Below, piece after piece: positions 1 through 11,963 of a DNA stretch of 64,000 bases. This stretch comes from Paenibacillus sp. AN1007 (GTDB lineage Bacteria; Bacillota; Bacilli; Paenibacillales; Paenibacillaceae): assembly GCF_040702995.1 (NCBI RefSeq), contig NZ_CP159992.1, forward strand, positions 707,501 through 771,500. The letters are read 5' to 3'. The notes beneath the pieces were generated by a model. It was not told the origin of the DNA. It saw only the letters and a list, made by a program, of their open reading frames with translations, and did not search any database. A program made the translations under genes and the position numbers. Numbering within the stretch: position 1 is the stretch's first letter; every line of letters starts with the position of its first letter.

Positions 1-1880
<1,880 letters not shown>

Positions 1881-1979
1881 AATAGCAAGTTTTAAGTCGC
1901 GTAAGTTTCGTTTCGAATCTAGTTTTCAGAGAACAATCACTCTGATGAATGGAAGAAGCTATGCTTCGACCAATCGCGT

Positions 1980-2096
1980 TTGGTGGCGATGGCGGAGGGG
2001 TTCCACACGTACCCATCCCGAACACGACCGTTAAGCCCTCTAGCGCCGATGGTACTTGGACCGCAGGGTCCTGGGAGAGTAGGACGCCGCCAAGCG
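1980..2096 (+). rRNA. rrf: 5S ribosomal RNA
   Basis: A 117-base 5S rRNA gene. Its ends (ttggtggcg and cgccgccaag) pair to form helix I, and it has the typical core acccatcccgaacacgacc. It lies 100 bases after the 23S gene, completing the rRNA operon before the tRNA cluster. End positions are accurate to about two bases. Confidence 0.95.
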
Positions 2097-2179
2097 AACT
2101 CTTTCATCATACATAGAAAACAGGTTATGCATGTGGACGTTGTACGATGAATTGCATTTGTTCAGCAGATGCATATTAT

Positions 2180-2255
2180 TCCCTGATAGCTCAGTTGGTA
2201 GAGCACTCGACTGTTAATCGAGTTGTCACAGGTTCGAGTCCTGTTCGGGGAGCCA
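2180..2255 (+). tRNA. tRNA-Asn (GTT)
   Basis: Cloverleaf with acceptor tccctga/tcgggga, anticodon loop ctgttaa (GTT) and T-arm loop ttcgagt. CCA is encoded (2253-2255). First of nine tRNA genes downstream of the 5S gene. Confidence 0.96.
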
Positions 2256-2259
2256 TTAA

Positions 2260-2331
2260 GGCCCGTTGGTCAAGGGGTTAAGACACCTCCCTTTCACGGA
2301 GGTAACAGGGGTTCGAATCCCCTACGGGTCA
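2260..2331 (+). tRNA. tRNA-Glu (TTC)
   Basis: Acceptor ggcccgt/acgggtc, anticodon loop ctttcac (TTC), discriminator A at 2331. CCA is not encoded. It starts only four bases after tRNA-Asn. Confidence 0.96.
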
Positions 2332-2338
2332 TATATAT

Positions 2339-2414
2339 GGAGGCTTAGCTCAGCTGGGAGAGCATCTGCCTTACAAGCAGAGGGTCGGGGGTTCGATCCC
2401 CTCAGCCTCCACCA
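2339..2414 (+). tRNA. tRNA-Val (TAC)
   Basis: Acceptor ggaggct/agcctcc, anticodon loop cttacaa (TAC), CCA encoded. Confidence 0.96.
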
Positions 2415-2431
2415 TATATTTTTATTAATGA

Positions 2432-2505
<74 letters not shown>

Positions 2506-2531
2506 TTTAACTTTCTAATCGAGAGTGATTT

Positions 2532-2609
2532 GGAACCGTGGTGTAGTTGGCCTAACATGCCTGCCTGTCACGCAGGAGATCGCGGGTTCGAATCCCGTCG
2601 GTTCCGCCA
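2532..2609 (+). tRNA. tRNA-Asp (GTC)
   Basis: Acceptor ggaaccg/cggttcc, anticodon loop ctgtcac (GTC), discriminator G at 2606, CCA encoded. The G discriminator fits by wobble with the UGGU of the T-box upstream of hisS-aspS in this window. Confidence 0.96.
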
Positions 2610-2627
2610 TTTTATACTTTTTTTCAT

Positions 2628-2702
2628 GCGGAAGTGGCTCAGCGGTAGAGCATCGCCTTGCCAAGGCGAGGGTCGCGGGTTCGATTCCCGTCTTCCGCTC
2701 CA
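2628..2702 (+). tRNA. tRNA-Gly (GCC)
   Basis: Acceptor gcggaag/cttccgc, anticodon loop ttgccaa (GCC), discriminator T, CCA encoded. Confidence 0.96.
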
Positions 2703-2708
2703 ATATTT

Positions 2709-2785
2709 GCGCCCTTAGCTCAGCTGGATAGAGCGTTTGACTACGAATCAAAAGGCCGGGAGTTCGAATCTCTCAGGGCGCGCCA
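2709..2785 (+). tRNA. tRNA-Arg (ACG)
   Basis: Acceptor gcgccct/agggcgc, anticodon loop ctacgaa (ACG, expected to be read as inosine), CCA encoded. Confidence 0.96.
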
Positions 2786-2800
2786 TTATTTACATAGTTT

Positions 2801-2879
2801 GCCGGCGTGGCGGAATGGCAGACGCGCTCGACTCAAAATCGAGTGGGAAACCGTGGAGGTTCGAGTCCTCTCGCCGGTA
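2801..2879 (+). tRNA. tRNA-Leu (CAA)
   Basis: Acceptor gccggcg/cgccggt, anticodon loop ctcaaaa (CAA), and the enlarged variable arm expected of a class II tRNA. CCA is not encoded. Confidence 0.94.
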
Positions 2880-2886
2880 TATATAA

Positions 2887-2960
2887 CGGGATGTAGCTCA
2901 GCTTGGTAGAGCACCTGGTTTGGGACCAGGGGGTCGCATGTTCAAATCGTGTCATCCCGA
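2887..2960 (+). tRNA. tRNA-Pro (TGG)
   Basis: Acceptor cgggatg/catcccg, anticodon loop tttggga (TGG). CCA is not encoded. Last tRNA before the terminator. Confidence 0.95.
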
Positions 2961-2966
2961 TTCAAG

Positions 2967-2996
2967 AAAGCACTATCTAATCAGATAGTGCTTTTT
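2967..2996 (+). terminator. Terminator of the rRNA/tRNA operon
   Basis: Perfect 12-bp stem (aaagcactatct/agatagtgcttt) with a four-base loop and a T run, six bases after tRNA-Pro. Confidence 0.9.
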
Positions 2997-3033
2997 ACTT
3001 TTTAAAATAATAAATTATACATATAAGGTTCCA

Positions 3034-3075
3034 GAAAAGGATAAATGCTCACCGAGTAAGGCTTTTATCCTTTTC
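3034..3075. repeat. 12-bp perfect inverted repeat between the tRNA cluster and bofC
   Basis: Arms gaaaaggataaa (3034-3045) and tttatccttttc (3064-3075) enclose an 18-base loop. No T run follows, so it is not a standard terminator. It sits just before the putative forespore promoter of bofC. Function unknown. Confidence 0.6.
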
Positions 3076-3090
3076 AAGCAGGCTTGGTTA

Positions 3091-3121
3091 TGCATAAAAT
3101 TTCATCCATTAGGTCACAATA
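3091..3121 (+). promoter_or_regulatory. Possible sigma-G/F-type promoter of bofC
   Basis: TGCATA at 3091-3096 and CACAATA at 3115-3121, 18 bases apart, resemble the sigma-G consensus TGAATA/CATACTA. bofC of B. subtilis is expressed in the forespore, so the match is in the expected place. Inference only. Confidence 0.4.
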
Positions 3122-3150
3122 GCTTTAAAAAAGTGATTGAAGGGGTTTAT

Positions 3151-3843
3151 GTGAACAGGTTCAGCTTCAGAAAACAATTAAAGAAACGATGGCGGCGCTG
3201 GAAACGGACATTTTGGATGACTGCAGCGGTATGCGCAGTTATGATACTAGCATATCGTGGTTTATCTATATCTGCAGCAGTTGAGCGGTTATTAACGACT
3301 AATTTTGGTGAGGCTGTAAGCGTTATGGGTACAGTTAAAAAGGATACACGGTCGGATCAAGAGATTCAGCGTCTTGTCACACAGCTTAAAGCTGACAAAG
3401 AGCAGCTGATACGTGTTGTTTTACAAACGGAATATATTTGCGGTGTAGAGACGGAACAGTTGGGGAGAATGGATATTCCGCGGCTTAAAATACTGCTTGC
3501 TCAGCATCCGGAGTGGGAAGCGAAGATTACTTCTTCGGATACGATGCAGCTGAATCAGAGGGTTGAGGACCTTTCACCGATATGTAAACAAGAAGCATAT
3601 ATCAGCATTGATGCTGCTGGTAATCTTAAACTGTATGAGGGCAAACCTGCTGAAGAGAACGTCATTCGCACGTTTTTTCAACTCGATGTAGGTACGCTGG
3701 AAAGTTCACTGCCCGAAGGGGTGTTAGAGCAATTGCAGGAAGGCATTCGCATACAGGATAAAGATGAGTATGATAGTGTAATCTCGACATTTAGTGATTT
3801 TGCAGTGGATGAAACACACCGATTGCTTCGTAATGGCGGATAA
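3151..3843 (+). CDS. bofC: BofC, forespore intercompartmental signalling protein
   Basis: A 230-residue BofC-like protein. In B. subtilis BofC is exported from the forespore and restrains the SpoIVB protease, so that processing of pro-sigma-K in the mother cell is correctly timed. The sequence shows a very basic N-terminus followed by one hydrophobic segment (about residues 20-40). The C-terminal half has two conserved single cysteines (YICGVET, SPICKQEAYIS) and the motif GIRIQDKDEYDSVIS. The GTG at 3151 is preferred because gaagggg ends five bases upstream; an in-frame GTG at 3133 has no such site. Position before ruvA matches B. subtilis, where bofC lies just upstream of csbX-ruvAB. A terminator follows at 3948. 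Confidence 0.85.
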   Translation: MNRFSFRKQLKKRWRRWKRTFWMTAAVCAVMILAYRGLSISAAVERLLTTNFGEAVSVMGTVKKDTRSDQEIQRLVTQLKADKEQLIRVVLQTEYICGVETEQLGRMDIPRLKILLAQHPEWEAKITSSDTMQLNQRVEDLSPICKQEAYISIDAAGNLKLYEGKPAEENVIRTFFQLDVGTLESSLPEGVLEQLQEGIRIQDKDEYDSVISTFSDFAVDETHRLLRNGG

Positions 3844-3947
3844 TTGGTGAAACAGGAAATTTTTAAGAATTGAATCGTAAAGGTAAAGGATATGCTAAAA
3901 AAAGGCTAGGCCGTATAAGTAAGAATTTTGACTCATGCCTTTCAACT

Positions 3948-3977
3948 AAGGACATCAAGAGGATGTCCTTTTTGTCG
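3948..3977 (+). terminator. Terminator after bofC
   Basis: Nine-bp stem aaggacatc/gatgtcctt with a five-base loop, followed by a T-rich stretch. The rest of the 3844-4138 gap holds only the extended -10 element of ruvC. Confidence 0.8.
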
Positions 3978-4084
3978 TTTTTAGAAAAGGCATCAAGGAT
4001 ATAAGTGACATGAAGAAAGAATACGCTCGAAATAAAGCAAGCTTTAGCATAGACAAAGTTTTTCCTGCCGCAAGGCGTATCTAA

Positions 4085-4093
4085 TGTTATAAT
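4085..4093 (+). promoter_or_regulatory. Extended -10 promoter element of ruvC
   Basis: TGTTATAAT, an extended -10 (TGn plus perfect TATAAT), about 45 bases before the ruvC start. No good -35 is visible at the right distance, as is common for extended -10 promoters. Confidence 0.5.
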
Positions 4094-4138
4094 GAAATGA
4101 ACGATACATATGTTCGCTTTTGTAAGGGAGAGATGGTT

Positions 4139-4642
4139 TTGCGTTTTTTGGGAATTGACCCGGGGATTGCGATTGTTGGGTTTGGCTTTGTGGACAAAAT
4201 CGGGAACAAAGTAGTACCCGTACAATATGGATGTATTCAGACGGAGGCTCATACTCCTGATGAGGAACGGCTTCTTCACGTTTATGAGGGGATGGTGCAG
4301 CTGATCGATAAATATAAACCCGATGCAGTAGCACTGGAGAAGCTCTTTTTTAACCGTAATGTAACTACAGCAATGTCTGTCAGTCAGGCCAGAGGGGTCA
4401 TGATCCTTGCTGCTGCTCAGAAAGGTTTGCCGATTGCAGAGTATACTCCGATGCAGATCAAACAGGCGATTGTGGGTTACGGCAAGGCGGAGAAGAAACA
4501 AGTGCAGGAGATGGTCAAAATGTTTCTTCGCCTGCAGGTTGTGCCTAAACCGGATGACGTTGCAGATGCGCTGGCTGTTGCCGTTTGCCATGCACACTCA
4601 TATACATTAAATTCCAAATTGAATGAGGTATTGCGAAAATGA
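4139..4642 (+). CDS. ruvC: Crossover junction endodeoxyribonuclease RuvC
   Basis: RuvC (167 residues) cuts Holliday junctions brought to it by RuvAB during recombination repair. The RNase H-fold acidic residues are visible: Asp in the N-terminal GIDPG, Glu in VALEKLFF, and the aspartates of PDDVADALAVA near the C-terminus. The start chosen is the TTG at 4139, giving MRFLGIDPG, because aagggag ends eight bases before it; the ATG at 4133 would leave only two. The last codon overlaps the ruvA ATG (ATGA), implying coupled translation. B. subtilis lacks RuvC and uses RecU, so a full ruvC-ruvA-ruvB set separates this organism from B. subtilis. Confidence 0.95.
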   Translation: MRFLGIDPGIAIVGFGFVDKIGNKVVPVQYGCIQTEAHTPDEERLLHVYEGMVQLIDKYKPDAVALEKLFFNRNVTTAMSVSQARGVMILAAAQKGLPIAEYTPMQIKQAIVGYGKAEKKQVQEMVKMFLRLQVVPKPDDVADALAVAVCHAHSYTLNSKLNEVLRK

Positions 4643-5253
4643 TCGATTTTCTAAGAGGACAGTTTATACATGTCGAGAGTGATTATATTGTGCTGGACGT
4701 TCATGGCGTAGGTTACCGCGTATTCTGTCCTAACCCTTATGCGTTTGCCAAGCAGGAAGGCGAAATTATTGTATACACTCATCACCATGTGCGTGAAGAT
4801 GCAATGTTTTTGTTTGGATTTGTGACGAGAGAAGAACAGCGTCTGTTCCGCAAATTGATTGAAGTGTCGGGAATTGGGCCAAAGGTGGCATTAGGTATTC
4901 TTGCTGGAGGTACACCAGATCACGTGGTTACGGCGATCTATCAGGAGAATCTGACATTCTTGACGAAACTGCCGGGCATCGGCAAAAAAACAGCACAGCG
5001 TATGATCCTTGATCTGAAAGACAAATTGGACGGCTTTGGAACGGCAGCGTATGAAACGGGGCTGTTTGCACCCCCATCGGAAGAGAAGGGAAGCGGGTCT
5101 GCGTGGGATGAAGCACGTGAGGGCTTGAAGGCGCTTGGATATACGGATAGTGAATTGGATAAAGTATGGCTCAAGTTGAAAAAAGACGTAACGACTGCAG
5201 ATTCAGTTGATGTCCTGATGAAGCGGGCACTGCAGATGTTGTTTACGGGATAA
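4639..5253 (+). CDS. ruvA: Holliday junction branch migration protein RuvA
   Basis: RuvA (204 residues) binds the four-way junction as a tetramer and loads the RuvB motor. It has the N-terminal OB fold (MIDFLRGQF), two helix-hairpin-helix motifs (VSGIGPKVALGIL; LPGIGKKTAQRMI) and a C-terminal three-helix domain that contacts RuvB, joined by a Gly/Ser-rich linker (about 140-155). Length is normal for the family. The start overlaps the ruvC stop by four bases, and ruvB follows after 56 bases. Confidence 0.97.
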   Translation: MIDFLRGQFIHVESDYIVLDVHGVGYRVFCPNPYAFAKQEGEIIVYTHHHVREDAMFLFGFVTREEQRLFRKLIEVSGIGPKVALGILAGGTPDHVVTAIYQENLTFLTKLPGIGKKTAQRMILDLKDKLDGFGTAAYETGLFAPPSEEKGSGSAWDEAREGLKALGYTDSELDKVWLKLKKDVTTADSVDVLMKRALQMLFTG

Positions 5254-5309
5254 GTTCAGGTTTCATAGTATACTAGAGGTGCAGCCTGCAAGAAAAGGTA
5301 GGGATAGAC

Positions 5310-6320
5310 ATGGATGAACGGATTATATCCGCTAACCTGATGATGGAGGATCAGAACGTTGAACTCAGCCTCCGTCCCCGGTATTTAAATGAATACATCG
5401 GGCAGAATCAGGTCAAGGAAAATCTTAAAATATATATCGAAGCTGCCAAGTTACGAAATGAAGCACTGGATCATGTGCTTTTATATGGTCCGCCGGGACT
5501 TGGAAAAACGACTCTCGCTAATATTATAGCAAACGAACTTGGTGTTAATCTGAGAACAACTTCAGGTCCTGCGATCGAGCGTCCAGGTGATCTTGCGGCT
5601 CTGCTGACCAATCTGCAGGAGGGGGATGTCTTGTTTATTGACGAGATTCATCGACTTCACCGTACTGTTGAAGAGGTCATGTACCCGGCTATGGAAGATT
5701 CTGCTCTGGATATTATGATTGGCAAGGGGCCGAGTGCACGTTCCGTTCGTTTGGATCTGCCCCCATTTACATTGATTGGGGCTACGACGCGTGCTGGACT
5801 TCTATCCGCCCCCCTTCGGGACAGGTTTGGTGTAATCAGCCGTCTGGAGTTCTATACCGTTGATGAGCTGGCATACATCGTTTCACGCTCGACAGAAATT
5901 TTGGGTGTCGAGATTGTAGGCGATGCTGCAGAAGAGATTGCCCTGCGTTCGCGCGGGACACCACGGATTGCCAACCGATTGCTAAAACGGGTGCGTGATT
6001 TTGCACAGGTGCGCGGTGATGGCATTATTACACAAGCTCTGGCAGAAGAAGCACTGCAGCGTCTTCAGATTGATCCGCGCGGATTGGACGAAATCGACCA
6101 CAAGATGCTTAAATCCATGATTAACAGTTTTCGTGGAGGGCCGGTTGGACTGGATACCATTGCGGCTACGATTGGGGAGGAGTCACAGACAATTGAGGAT
6201 GTTTATGAACCCTATCTGCTGCAGATCGGTATGATTCAGCGTACACCGAGAGGTCGGGTGGTAACAGATCTGGCATATCACCATCTTGGTCTGCCCGTTC
6301 CGCCAAGAGACGGCAAATAG
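5310..6320 (+). CDS. ruvB: Holliday junction branch migration ATPase RuvB
   Basis: RuvB (336 residues) is the AAA+ motor that drives branch migration. It has Walker [10 protein letters not shown], Walker [11 protein letters not shown], sensor 1 (IGATTRAG), the sensor 2 region ([18 protein letters not shown]) and the C-terminal winged-helix domain ending [17 protein letters not shown]. It is the last gene of the ruvCAB unit; no terminator is obvious before the following SpoIID-type gene, so read-through is possible. Confidence 0.98.
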   Translation: MDERIISANLMMEDQNVELSLRPRYLNEYIGQNQVKENLKIYIEAAKLRNEALDHVLLYGPPGLGKTTLANIIANELGVNLRTTSGPAIERPGDLAALLTNLQEGDVLFIDEIHRLHRTVEEVMYPAMEDSALDIMIGKGPSARSVRLDLPPFTLIGATTRAGLLSAPLRDRFGVISRLEFYTVDELAYIVSRSTEILGVEIVGDAAEEIALRSRGTPRIANRLLKRVRDFAQVRGDGIITQALAEEALQRLQIDPRGLDEIDHKMLKSMINSFRGGPVGLDTIAATIGEESQTIEDVYEPYLLQIGMIQRTPRGRVVTDLAYHHLGLPVPPRDGK

Positions 6321-6436
6321 CGCCTTACCTTCTTTGGTTATGGAAGTGAATCGAGGGAGTTATCATCAAATGAAGTGAATTCTCTATAGAATCTGACCGA
6401 TATAAACGAAAGACATACGTGGAGAGGAGTCTGATT

Positions 6437-8521
6437 GTGGGAAAAGCAATACGAACGAAAAAGTGGAGTCGTCGATTGAAGGTACTGGCGGCTGCTCTAT
6501 TAACAGCGGGATGTTTGCAGGTGCCTGCTTATGCGGCTGGTAATGATGGACAATTAATCAGAGTAGCCTTGTTTGCCAATTTAGGGAGCACATATAAATC
6601 AACGACTCCTATGATTACACTTGAATCGGCCGGAGAATGGAGCCTTCAGTCGGGGGGCGCTGCGAATGCTTCACTTCCTTCCGGACAGGCCAGATTTAGT
6701 GCGGATGGATTTCGAGTAAAAGTGTTAGAAACGGCTGATTTCAAAACAGCCGCAGCAGCCGCAAAATTGCTGCAGGCTTCAGCTGATAAACCTTTGCTGT
6801 ACACCGCATCGTTTAATGGCAAGACGCTTTATCAGCTGTATACAGGTAATTACGGGACAGCTGCACTTGCCGCACAAGCTGTGACACGTGTTCAGAAAAC
6901 AGCCGCAGCACAATTGGCAGGACAGCAGCCTGTTGTAACAGGAAGCGAACGTTTGTCGACAGGCACGTACAGTTCACTTCAGGAGGCAGAAGCTGTACAG
7001 GCAAATCTGCTTTCGGCAGGATTCACTGCATATCCTGTGCTTCTGTTGAATGGAAGCAGTCAAGGATATACAGTATGGGTTGGCGAGGCCTCATCCGCGG
7101 CGGAGTTGGACTCATTAAAGCAGCAGGTCGAAGCAAGCGCAGCCGGGATCAGTCTCTCCCCTGTAGGAAACAGTGCAGGTCTGATTATCCGACAGGATGC
7201 AGGATTGAGTCTGGATGCTCTCAAAACGGCTCCACACTACACTATTGCAGGCAGTGATGCCAAAGTACTCGTACAGGGGACAGGCAGCGGTATAAAAGTT
7301 GTGGAGCGATCTCAACGGATATACCGCGGAGATATGGAGGTCAGCATCGTAAATGGGGACTTGGCTCTAGTAAATGTTGTGCCGCTGGAAAAGTACCTGT
7401 ACTCGGTTGTCGGTGCAGAAGTCTATTCTTCCTGGCCAGCAGAAGCACTTAAGGTACAGGCGGTAGCAGCACGTTCCTATGCGCTTCAGCAGGGGGAACG
7501 ATTCAAGATTGCCAATGTGGTCGATACAACACTGAGTCAGGCTTACAACGGAATGAATTCGGAGAATGACAAAGTAACGAGTGCAGTAAATGCGACTGCA
7601 GGAGAAGTGATCAAAAGCGGCGGCAAAATTGTAGAAGCCGTATTTTCTTCCAATGCGGGAGGACAGACTGCTCATCCTTCTGAAGTATGGAACAGTGGAA
7701 ACGGTCTGTTTACCAATGTAGACAGTCGTGGGGATCAGTCTGCGCAGGCCGGACTCCATACATGGTACCACGTTCTGCTGAATACAGGTGTGAGCGGATA
7801 TATTCGTGAGGACAACGTAAAAGAAGTAACAACAAAAACAGAGGCGGGCCTTTCCAAAGTGACGGTTACAGCTCAAAATACAAATGTAAGACCCATACCG
7901 CTAATTCAATCCAATGTAGAGCCGGTTGCGAAAATCAATCCGGGCACTGAAGTTGTTGTACTGGCAAAAGTCGCTCAGTCCAATGATTACGCTTGGGTGA
8001 GAGGGCCATTTACTTCGGCACAGTTGGTCAAAACGCTGCAGGGCAAAACGACAAATGCCGTTCCTTCCTCCATCTCAACACTGGAAGTAACCAAAAGGGG
8101 GCCTTCAGGACGGGCCCTTGAAGTGACAGCCAATGGGCAGCCGTTGACGGTCAAATACGGAGATACGTACCGTTCTGCCTTAGGGGGATTGCCGAGCACT
8201 TTATTTGATATTGCGGGGACCGGAAGTTATACTGTATTAGGCGCTGACGGCAAAAAAGTCAGCAAAACCGGATCGCAGGGTGCTCCTGTTTTATCTGCTT
8301 CAGGCACAGGAAGCTCTTCCAGTAATGCACTGGTTGTGATGAGTGCGGATGGACAGGCCAGAGCCGTTACACAAGGTCAGACTTTTATGTTTATTGGTCA
8401 GGGTAACGGTCATGGACTTGGTTTATCTCAATGGGGAGCCAAGGGTATGGCGGATGAAGGGTATGATTACCAGACAATATTGAAACACTATTATCAGAAT
8501 GCCACTATTGTTAAGGAATGA
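6437..8521 (+). CDS. SpoIID/LytB domain protein (sporulation-type lytic transglycosylase)
   Basis: A 694-residue exported protein. A basic N-terminus and hydrophobic segment form a signal peptide with probable cleavage after PAYA (about residue 34); LTAGC inside it is a poor lipobox. Residues 90-240 show two SPOR-like repeats. The SpoIID/LytB domain runs from about 290 to the end, with [20 protein letters not shown] (the Glu corresponds to the catalytic Glu of SpoIID) and the C-terminal [15 protein letters not shown]. SpoIID removes denuded glycan strands during engulfment. This protein is roughly twice the length of B. subtilis SpoIID, so it may be a paralogue and I give no symbol. The GTG at 6437 is preferred (gagagga eight bases upstream). 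queA begins one base after its stop. Confidence 0.85.
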   Translation: MGKAIRTKKWSRRLKVLAAALLTAGCLQVPAYAAGNDGQLIRVALFANLGSTYKSTTPMITLESAGEWSLQSGGAANASLPSGQARFSADGFRVKVLETADFKTAAAAAKLLQASADKPLLYTASFNGKTLYQLYTGNYGTAALAAQAVTRVQKTAAAQLAGQQPVVTGSERLSTGTYSSLQEAEAVQANLLSAGFTAYPVLLLNGSSQGYTVWVGEASSAAELDSLKQQVEASAAGISLSPVGNSAGLIIRQDAGLSLDALKTAPHYTIAGSDAKVLVQGTGSGIKVVERSQRIYRGDMEVSIVNGDLALVNVVPLEKYLYSVVGAEVYSSWPAEALKVQAVAARSYALQQGERFKIANVVDTTLSQAYNGMNSENDKVTSAVNATAGEVIKSGGKIVEAVFSSNAGGQTAHPSEVWNSGNGLFTNVDSRGDQSAQAGLHTWYHVLLNTGVSGYIREDNVKEVTTKTEAGLSKVTVTAQNTNVRPIPLIQSNVEPVAKINPGTEVVVLAKVAQSNDYAWVRGPFTSAQLVKTLQGKTTNAVPSSISTLEVTKRGPSGRALEVTANGQPLTVKYGDTYRSALGGLPSTLFDIAGTGSYTVLGADGKKVSKTGSQGAPVLSASGTGSSSSNALVVMSADGQARAVTQGQTFMFIGQGNGHGLGLSQWGAKGMADEGYDYQTILKHYYQNATIVKE

Positions 8522-8522
8522 A

Positions 8523-9557
8523 ATGAACATGAATGTGAACTTATATGATTTTGAACTGCCTGAAGAATTGATTGCACAGACGCCGCTGCTGGACCGCACA
8601 GCGTCTCGTCTGCTTACGTTGAACAAAGAGACAGGTGAGATTGGTCATCACCACTTTCCTCATATTATTAATGTTCTGGAGCCTGGGGATACGCTGATCT
8701 TAAATGATACACGTGTACTGCCTGCCCGCCTTTTTGGTACAAAAGAGGACACGGGAGCGAAAGCCGAGGTGCTGCTGCTTAAAAACCTAGAAGGTGACAA
8801 ATGGGAGGCGCTGGTCAAGCCGGGTAAAAAACTGCGGGCTGGTTCTGTGATTGTGTTCAGCGATGAGTTAAAGGCCGTCATTAATGAAGTTGGCGAAATG
8901 GGGGCACGTACATTAACATTTGAGTACAGCGGAATCTTCCAGGAGATTCTGGATCGATTGGGAGAAATGCCGCTGCCGCCTTATATCAAAGAAACGCTGG
9001 ACGATCGGGAGCGTTATCAGACGGTATATGCCAAACATGAAGGCTCAGCCGCTGCACCGACCGCAGGTCTGCACTTTACCGATGAGCTGCTTGATCAGAT
9101 TCGAGCTAAAGGTGTGCATGTCGGCTTCATTACTCTCCATGTTGGCTTAGGCACTTTCAGACCGATGTCCGTGGATGTGGTGGAGGATCATGTAATGCAT
9201 GAAGAATACTATTCTTTGTCTCAGGAAACAGCTGATTTGATTAACCAGACCAAAGAGCGAGGTAATAAAGTTTTTGCGGTAGGTACCACCAGCTGCAGAA
9301 CGCTGGAGACAGTGGGAAGTAAGTTTGAAGATGGCATACTGCAGGAAAGCAGCGGCTGGACGAGTATTTTTATCTATCCCGGATACTCCTTCAAAGTCAT
9401 TGACGGAATGCTTACCAACTTTCACCTGCCAAAATCCACACTAGTGATGCTTGTTAGTGCACTTGCAGGGCGAGAACATATTATGCGCGCCTATGAGGAA
9501 GCGATCAAAGAGAAATACCGTTTCTTCAGTTTTGGGGATGCGATGCTGATTTATTAA
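8523..9557 (+). CDS. queA: S-adenosylmethionine:tRNA ribosyltransferase-isomerase QueA
   Basis: QueA (344 residues) transfers and isomerises the ribosyl group of S-adenosylmethionine onto preQ1-modified tRNA to form epoxyqueuosine. Family hallmarks are the start [39 protein letters not shown], the TTSCRTLE region and the end [13 protein letters not shown]. The ATG at 8523 lies five bases after aagga, immediately downstream of the previous stop; an ATG at 8529 is an alternative. tgt follows after 34 bases, giving the usual queA-tgt pair. Confidence 0.97.
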   Translation: MNMNVNLYDFELPEELIAQTPLLDRTASRLLTLNKETGEIGHHHFPHIINVLEPGDTLILNDTRVLPARLFGTKEDTGAKAEVLLLKNLEGDKWEALVKPGKKLRAGSVIVFSDELKAVINEVGEMGARTLTFEYSGIFQEILDRLGEMPLPPYIKETLDDRERYQTVYAKHEGSAAAPTAGLHFTDELLDQIRAKGVHVGFITLHVGLGTFRPMSVDVVEDHVMHEEYYSLSQETADLINQTKERGNKVFAVGTTSCRTLETVGSKFEDGILQESSGWTSIFIYPGYSFKVIDGMLTNFHLPKSTLVMLVSALAGREHIMRAYEEAIKEKYRFFSFGDAMLIY

Positions 9558-9588
9558 TAAACGATTAACTTTTAGAGGATGATTATAA

Positions 9589-10728
<1,140 letters not shown>

Positions 10729-10796
10729 TTAAAGGTTTTTGCGGAACCGATGCAACAAGCAATATCTGTATGTATAGTCGATAAGGGGGAGTTTTG

Positions 10797-11108
10797 ATGT
10801 TTCAAGCTATGACTGCTCAAGCTGCAAATCCTGGTGGTGGAATTTTTTCGTTGATCGTACCTTTGGTACTGATGGTCGCCATTTTCTACTTCCTGATGAT
10901 TCGTCCACAGAACAAAAAACAAAAGGCTCGTAATGCGATGCTGGGTCAGCTGAAAAAAGGCGACAAAATTGTTACGATCGGTGGTCTTCACGGTACGATT
11001 GCTGAAATTACAGAGGACATCGTGGTACTGCGTGTAAACGATGTTACCAAGCTTACGTTTGATCGTAATGCGATCAGCAGTGCTGTAAGTCGTGAAACGG
11101 CTGAATAA
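10797..11108 (+). CDS. yajC: Preprotein translocase subunit YajC
   Basis: A 103-residue single-span membrane protein of the YajC family, an accessory of the SecDF complex. It has an alanine-rich N-terminus, one transmembrane helix (about 15-37), the family motif FYFLMIRPQNKKQK and a small domain with GGLHGTIAEI. The ATG at 10797 is preferred over the adjacent TTG because ggggga lies six to ten bases upstream. A strong terminator follows. Confidence 0.95.
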   Translation: MFQAMTAQAANPGGGIFSLIVPLVLMVAIFYFLMIRPQNKKQKARNAMLGQLKKGDKIVTIGGLHGTIAEITEDIVVLRVNDVTKLTFDRNAISSAVSRETAE

Positions 11109-11149
11109 TCGAATATATATTGAGAATATGCACCCGCATATTCCCGAAC

Positions 11150-11188
11150 AGAGAATCGGATCTGAGCAGATCCGATTCTCTTTTTTTT
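11150..11188 (+). terminator. Terminator after yajC
   Basis: Fourteen-bp perfect stem (agagaatcggatct/agatccgattctct), four-base loop, then eight T. It ends the queA-tgt-yajC unit about 40 bases before the insertion element. Confidence 0.92.
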
Positions 11189-11273
11189 ATGGCTTTAGCC
11201 AGTTGAGTGCGTGAAACGCGCGAAACAAAAAACCACCCGCTATGCGGGTGGAGGGATGAAGGGTTTGACCATT

Positions 11274-11328
11274 ATGACCATTCCAATACAATTGAGATGT
11301 TCAGGCTCAAAAAGAAAGGAATGGTCAT
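11274..11328 (+). promoter_or_regulatory. Leader hairpin covering the tnpA ribosome binding site
   Basis: Perfect 11-bp inverted repeat atgaccattcc (11274-11284) / ggaatggtcat (11318-11328). The right arm overlaps the Shine-Dalgarno aaagga, two bases before the tnpA ATG. In the mRNA it would hide the initiation region; IS200 elements are known to repress their transposase in this way. Confidence 0.65.
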
Positions 11329-11330
11329 TC

Positions 11331-11804
11331 ATGGCAACCAAGAGCTACAGCCTAGCTCACACAAAGTGGATGTGTAAGTACCACATTGTGTTCACCCCGA
11401 AGTATAGACGGAAAGAAATCTATAATCAAGTGAGAAGAGATTTAATCGAAATCTTTAAACGTTTGTGCAAGTACAAAGGAGTCGAAATCATAGAAGGTCA
11501 CATGATGCCCGATCATGTCCATATGTTAGTAGCCATCCCTCCAAAAATTGCGGTCTCCACGTTTATGGGATATCTAAAGGGAAAAAGTTCGCTCAAGATC
11601 TTCGAAAAACATGCCCAGCTTAAGTATAAATACGGAAATCGAAAATTTTGGGCCGAAGGGTACTATGTGAGCACAGTGGGTCTAAATGAAGCAACCGTAA
11701 GAAAGTATATTCGTGAGCAAGAAGCACATGATCAGGCGGTAGATAAGCTGAGTGTAAAAGAATACGAAGATCCATTCAGCAGTAATCGAAGCAAAAAGAA
11801 GTAA
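11331..11804 (+). CDS. tnpA: IS200/IS605-family transposase TnpA
   Basis: A 157-residue Y1 (HUH) transposase that moves single-stranded DNA. It has YHIVFTPKYRRK near the N-terminus, the HUH motif in MPDHVHMLVAIPP, FWAEGYYVSTVG, and the likely catalytic tyrosine in VRKYIREQEAH. Length matches IS200 transposases (about 150) and it looks intact. The C-terminus ends in a basic tail (SNRSKKK). The ATG at 11331 is inside a hairpin that should limit translation. No tnpB partner is present. Confidence 0.95.
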   Translation: MATKSYSLAHTKWMCKYHIVFTPKYRRKEIYNQVRRDLIEIFKRLCKYKGVEIIEGHMMPDHVHMLVAIPPKIAVSTFMGYLKGKSSLKIFEKHAQLKYKYGNRKFWAEGYYVSTVGLNEATVRKYIREQEAHDQAVDKLSVKEYEDPFSSNRSKKK

Positions 11805-11963
11805 AACCAGTTTACTGGTAAGTGAAAGAGACAAATTACACTGAGCCTGAACAGCCCTGCTGTCAGGCTAGCGTCTTTAGGCGCAGTTTGGCAACAGGGG
11901 GTTATACCCCAAGAGCAAACCACCCGTTGGACGGGTGGTCCTGATTATGGGAGTTGATCACGA

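Larger units (their letters stand above)
11231..11945 (+). mobile_element. IS200/IS605-family insertion sequence (IS200-type, tnpA only)
   Basis: An element of about 0.7 kb carrying only a Y1 transposase. Its ends are subterminal hairpins, not inverted repeats: left ccacccgc-tat-gcgggtgg (11233-11251) and right accacccgt-tgg-acgggtggt (11919-11939). These are the structures the transposase recognises in this family. Another hairpin lies after tnpA (11844-11869). No target duplication is expected and the exact cleavage sites cannot be read; boundaries are estimates to about 10-20 bases. It separates yajC from the TIGR04086 gene, which are neighbours in B. subtilis. Confidence 0.85.
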
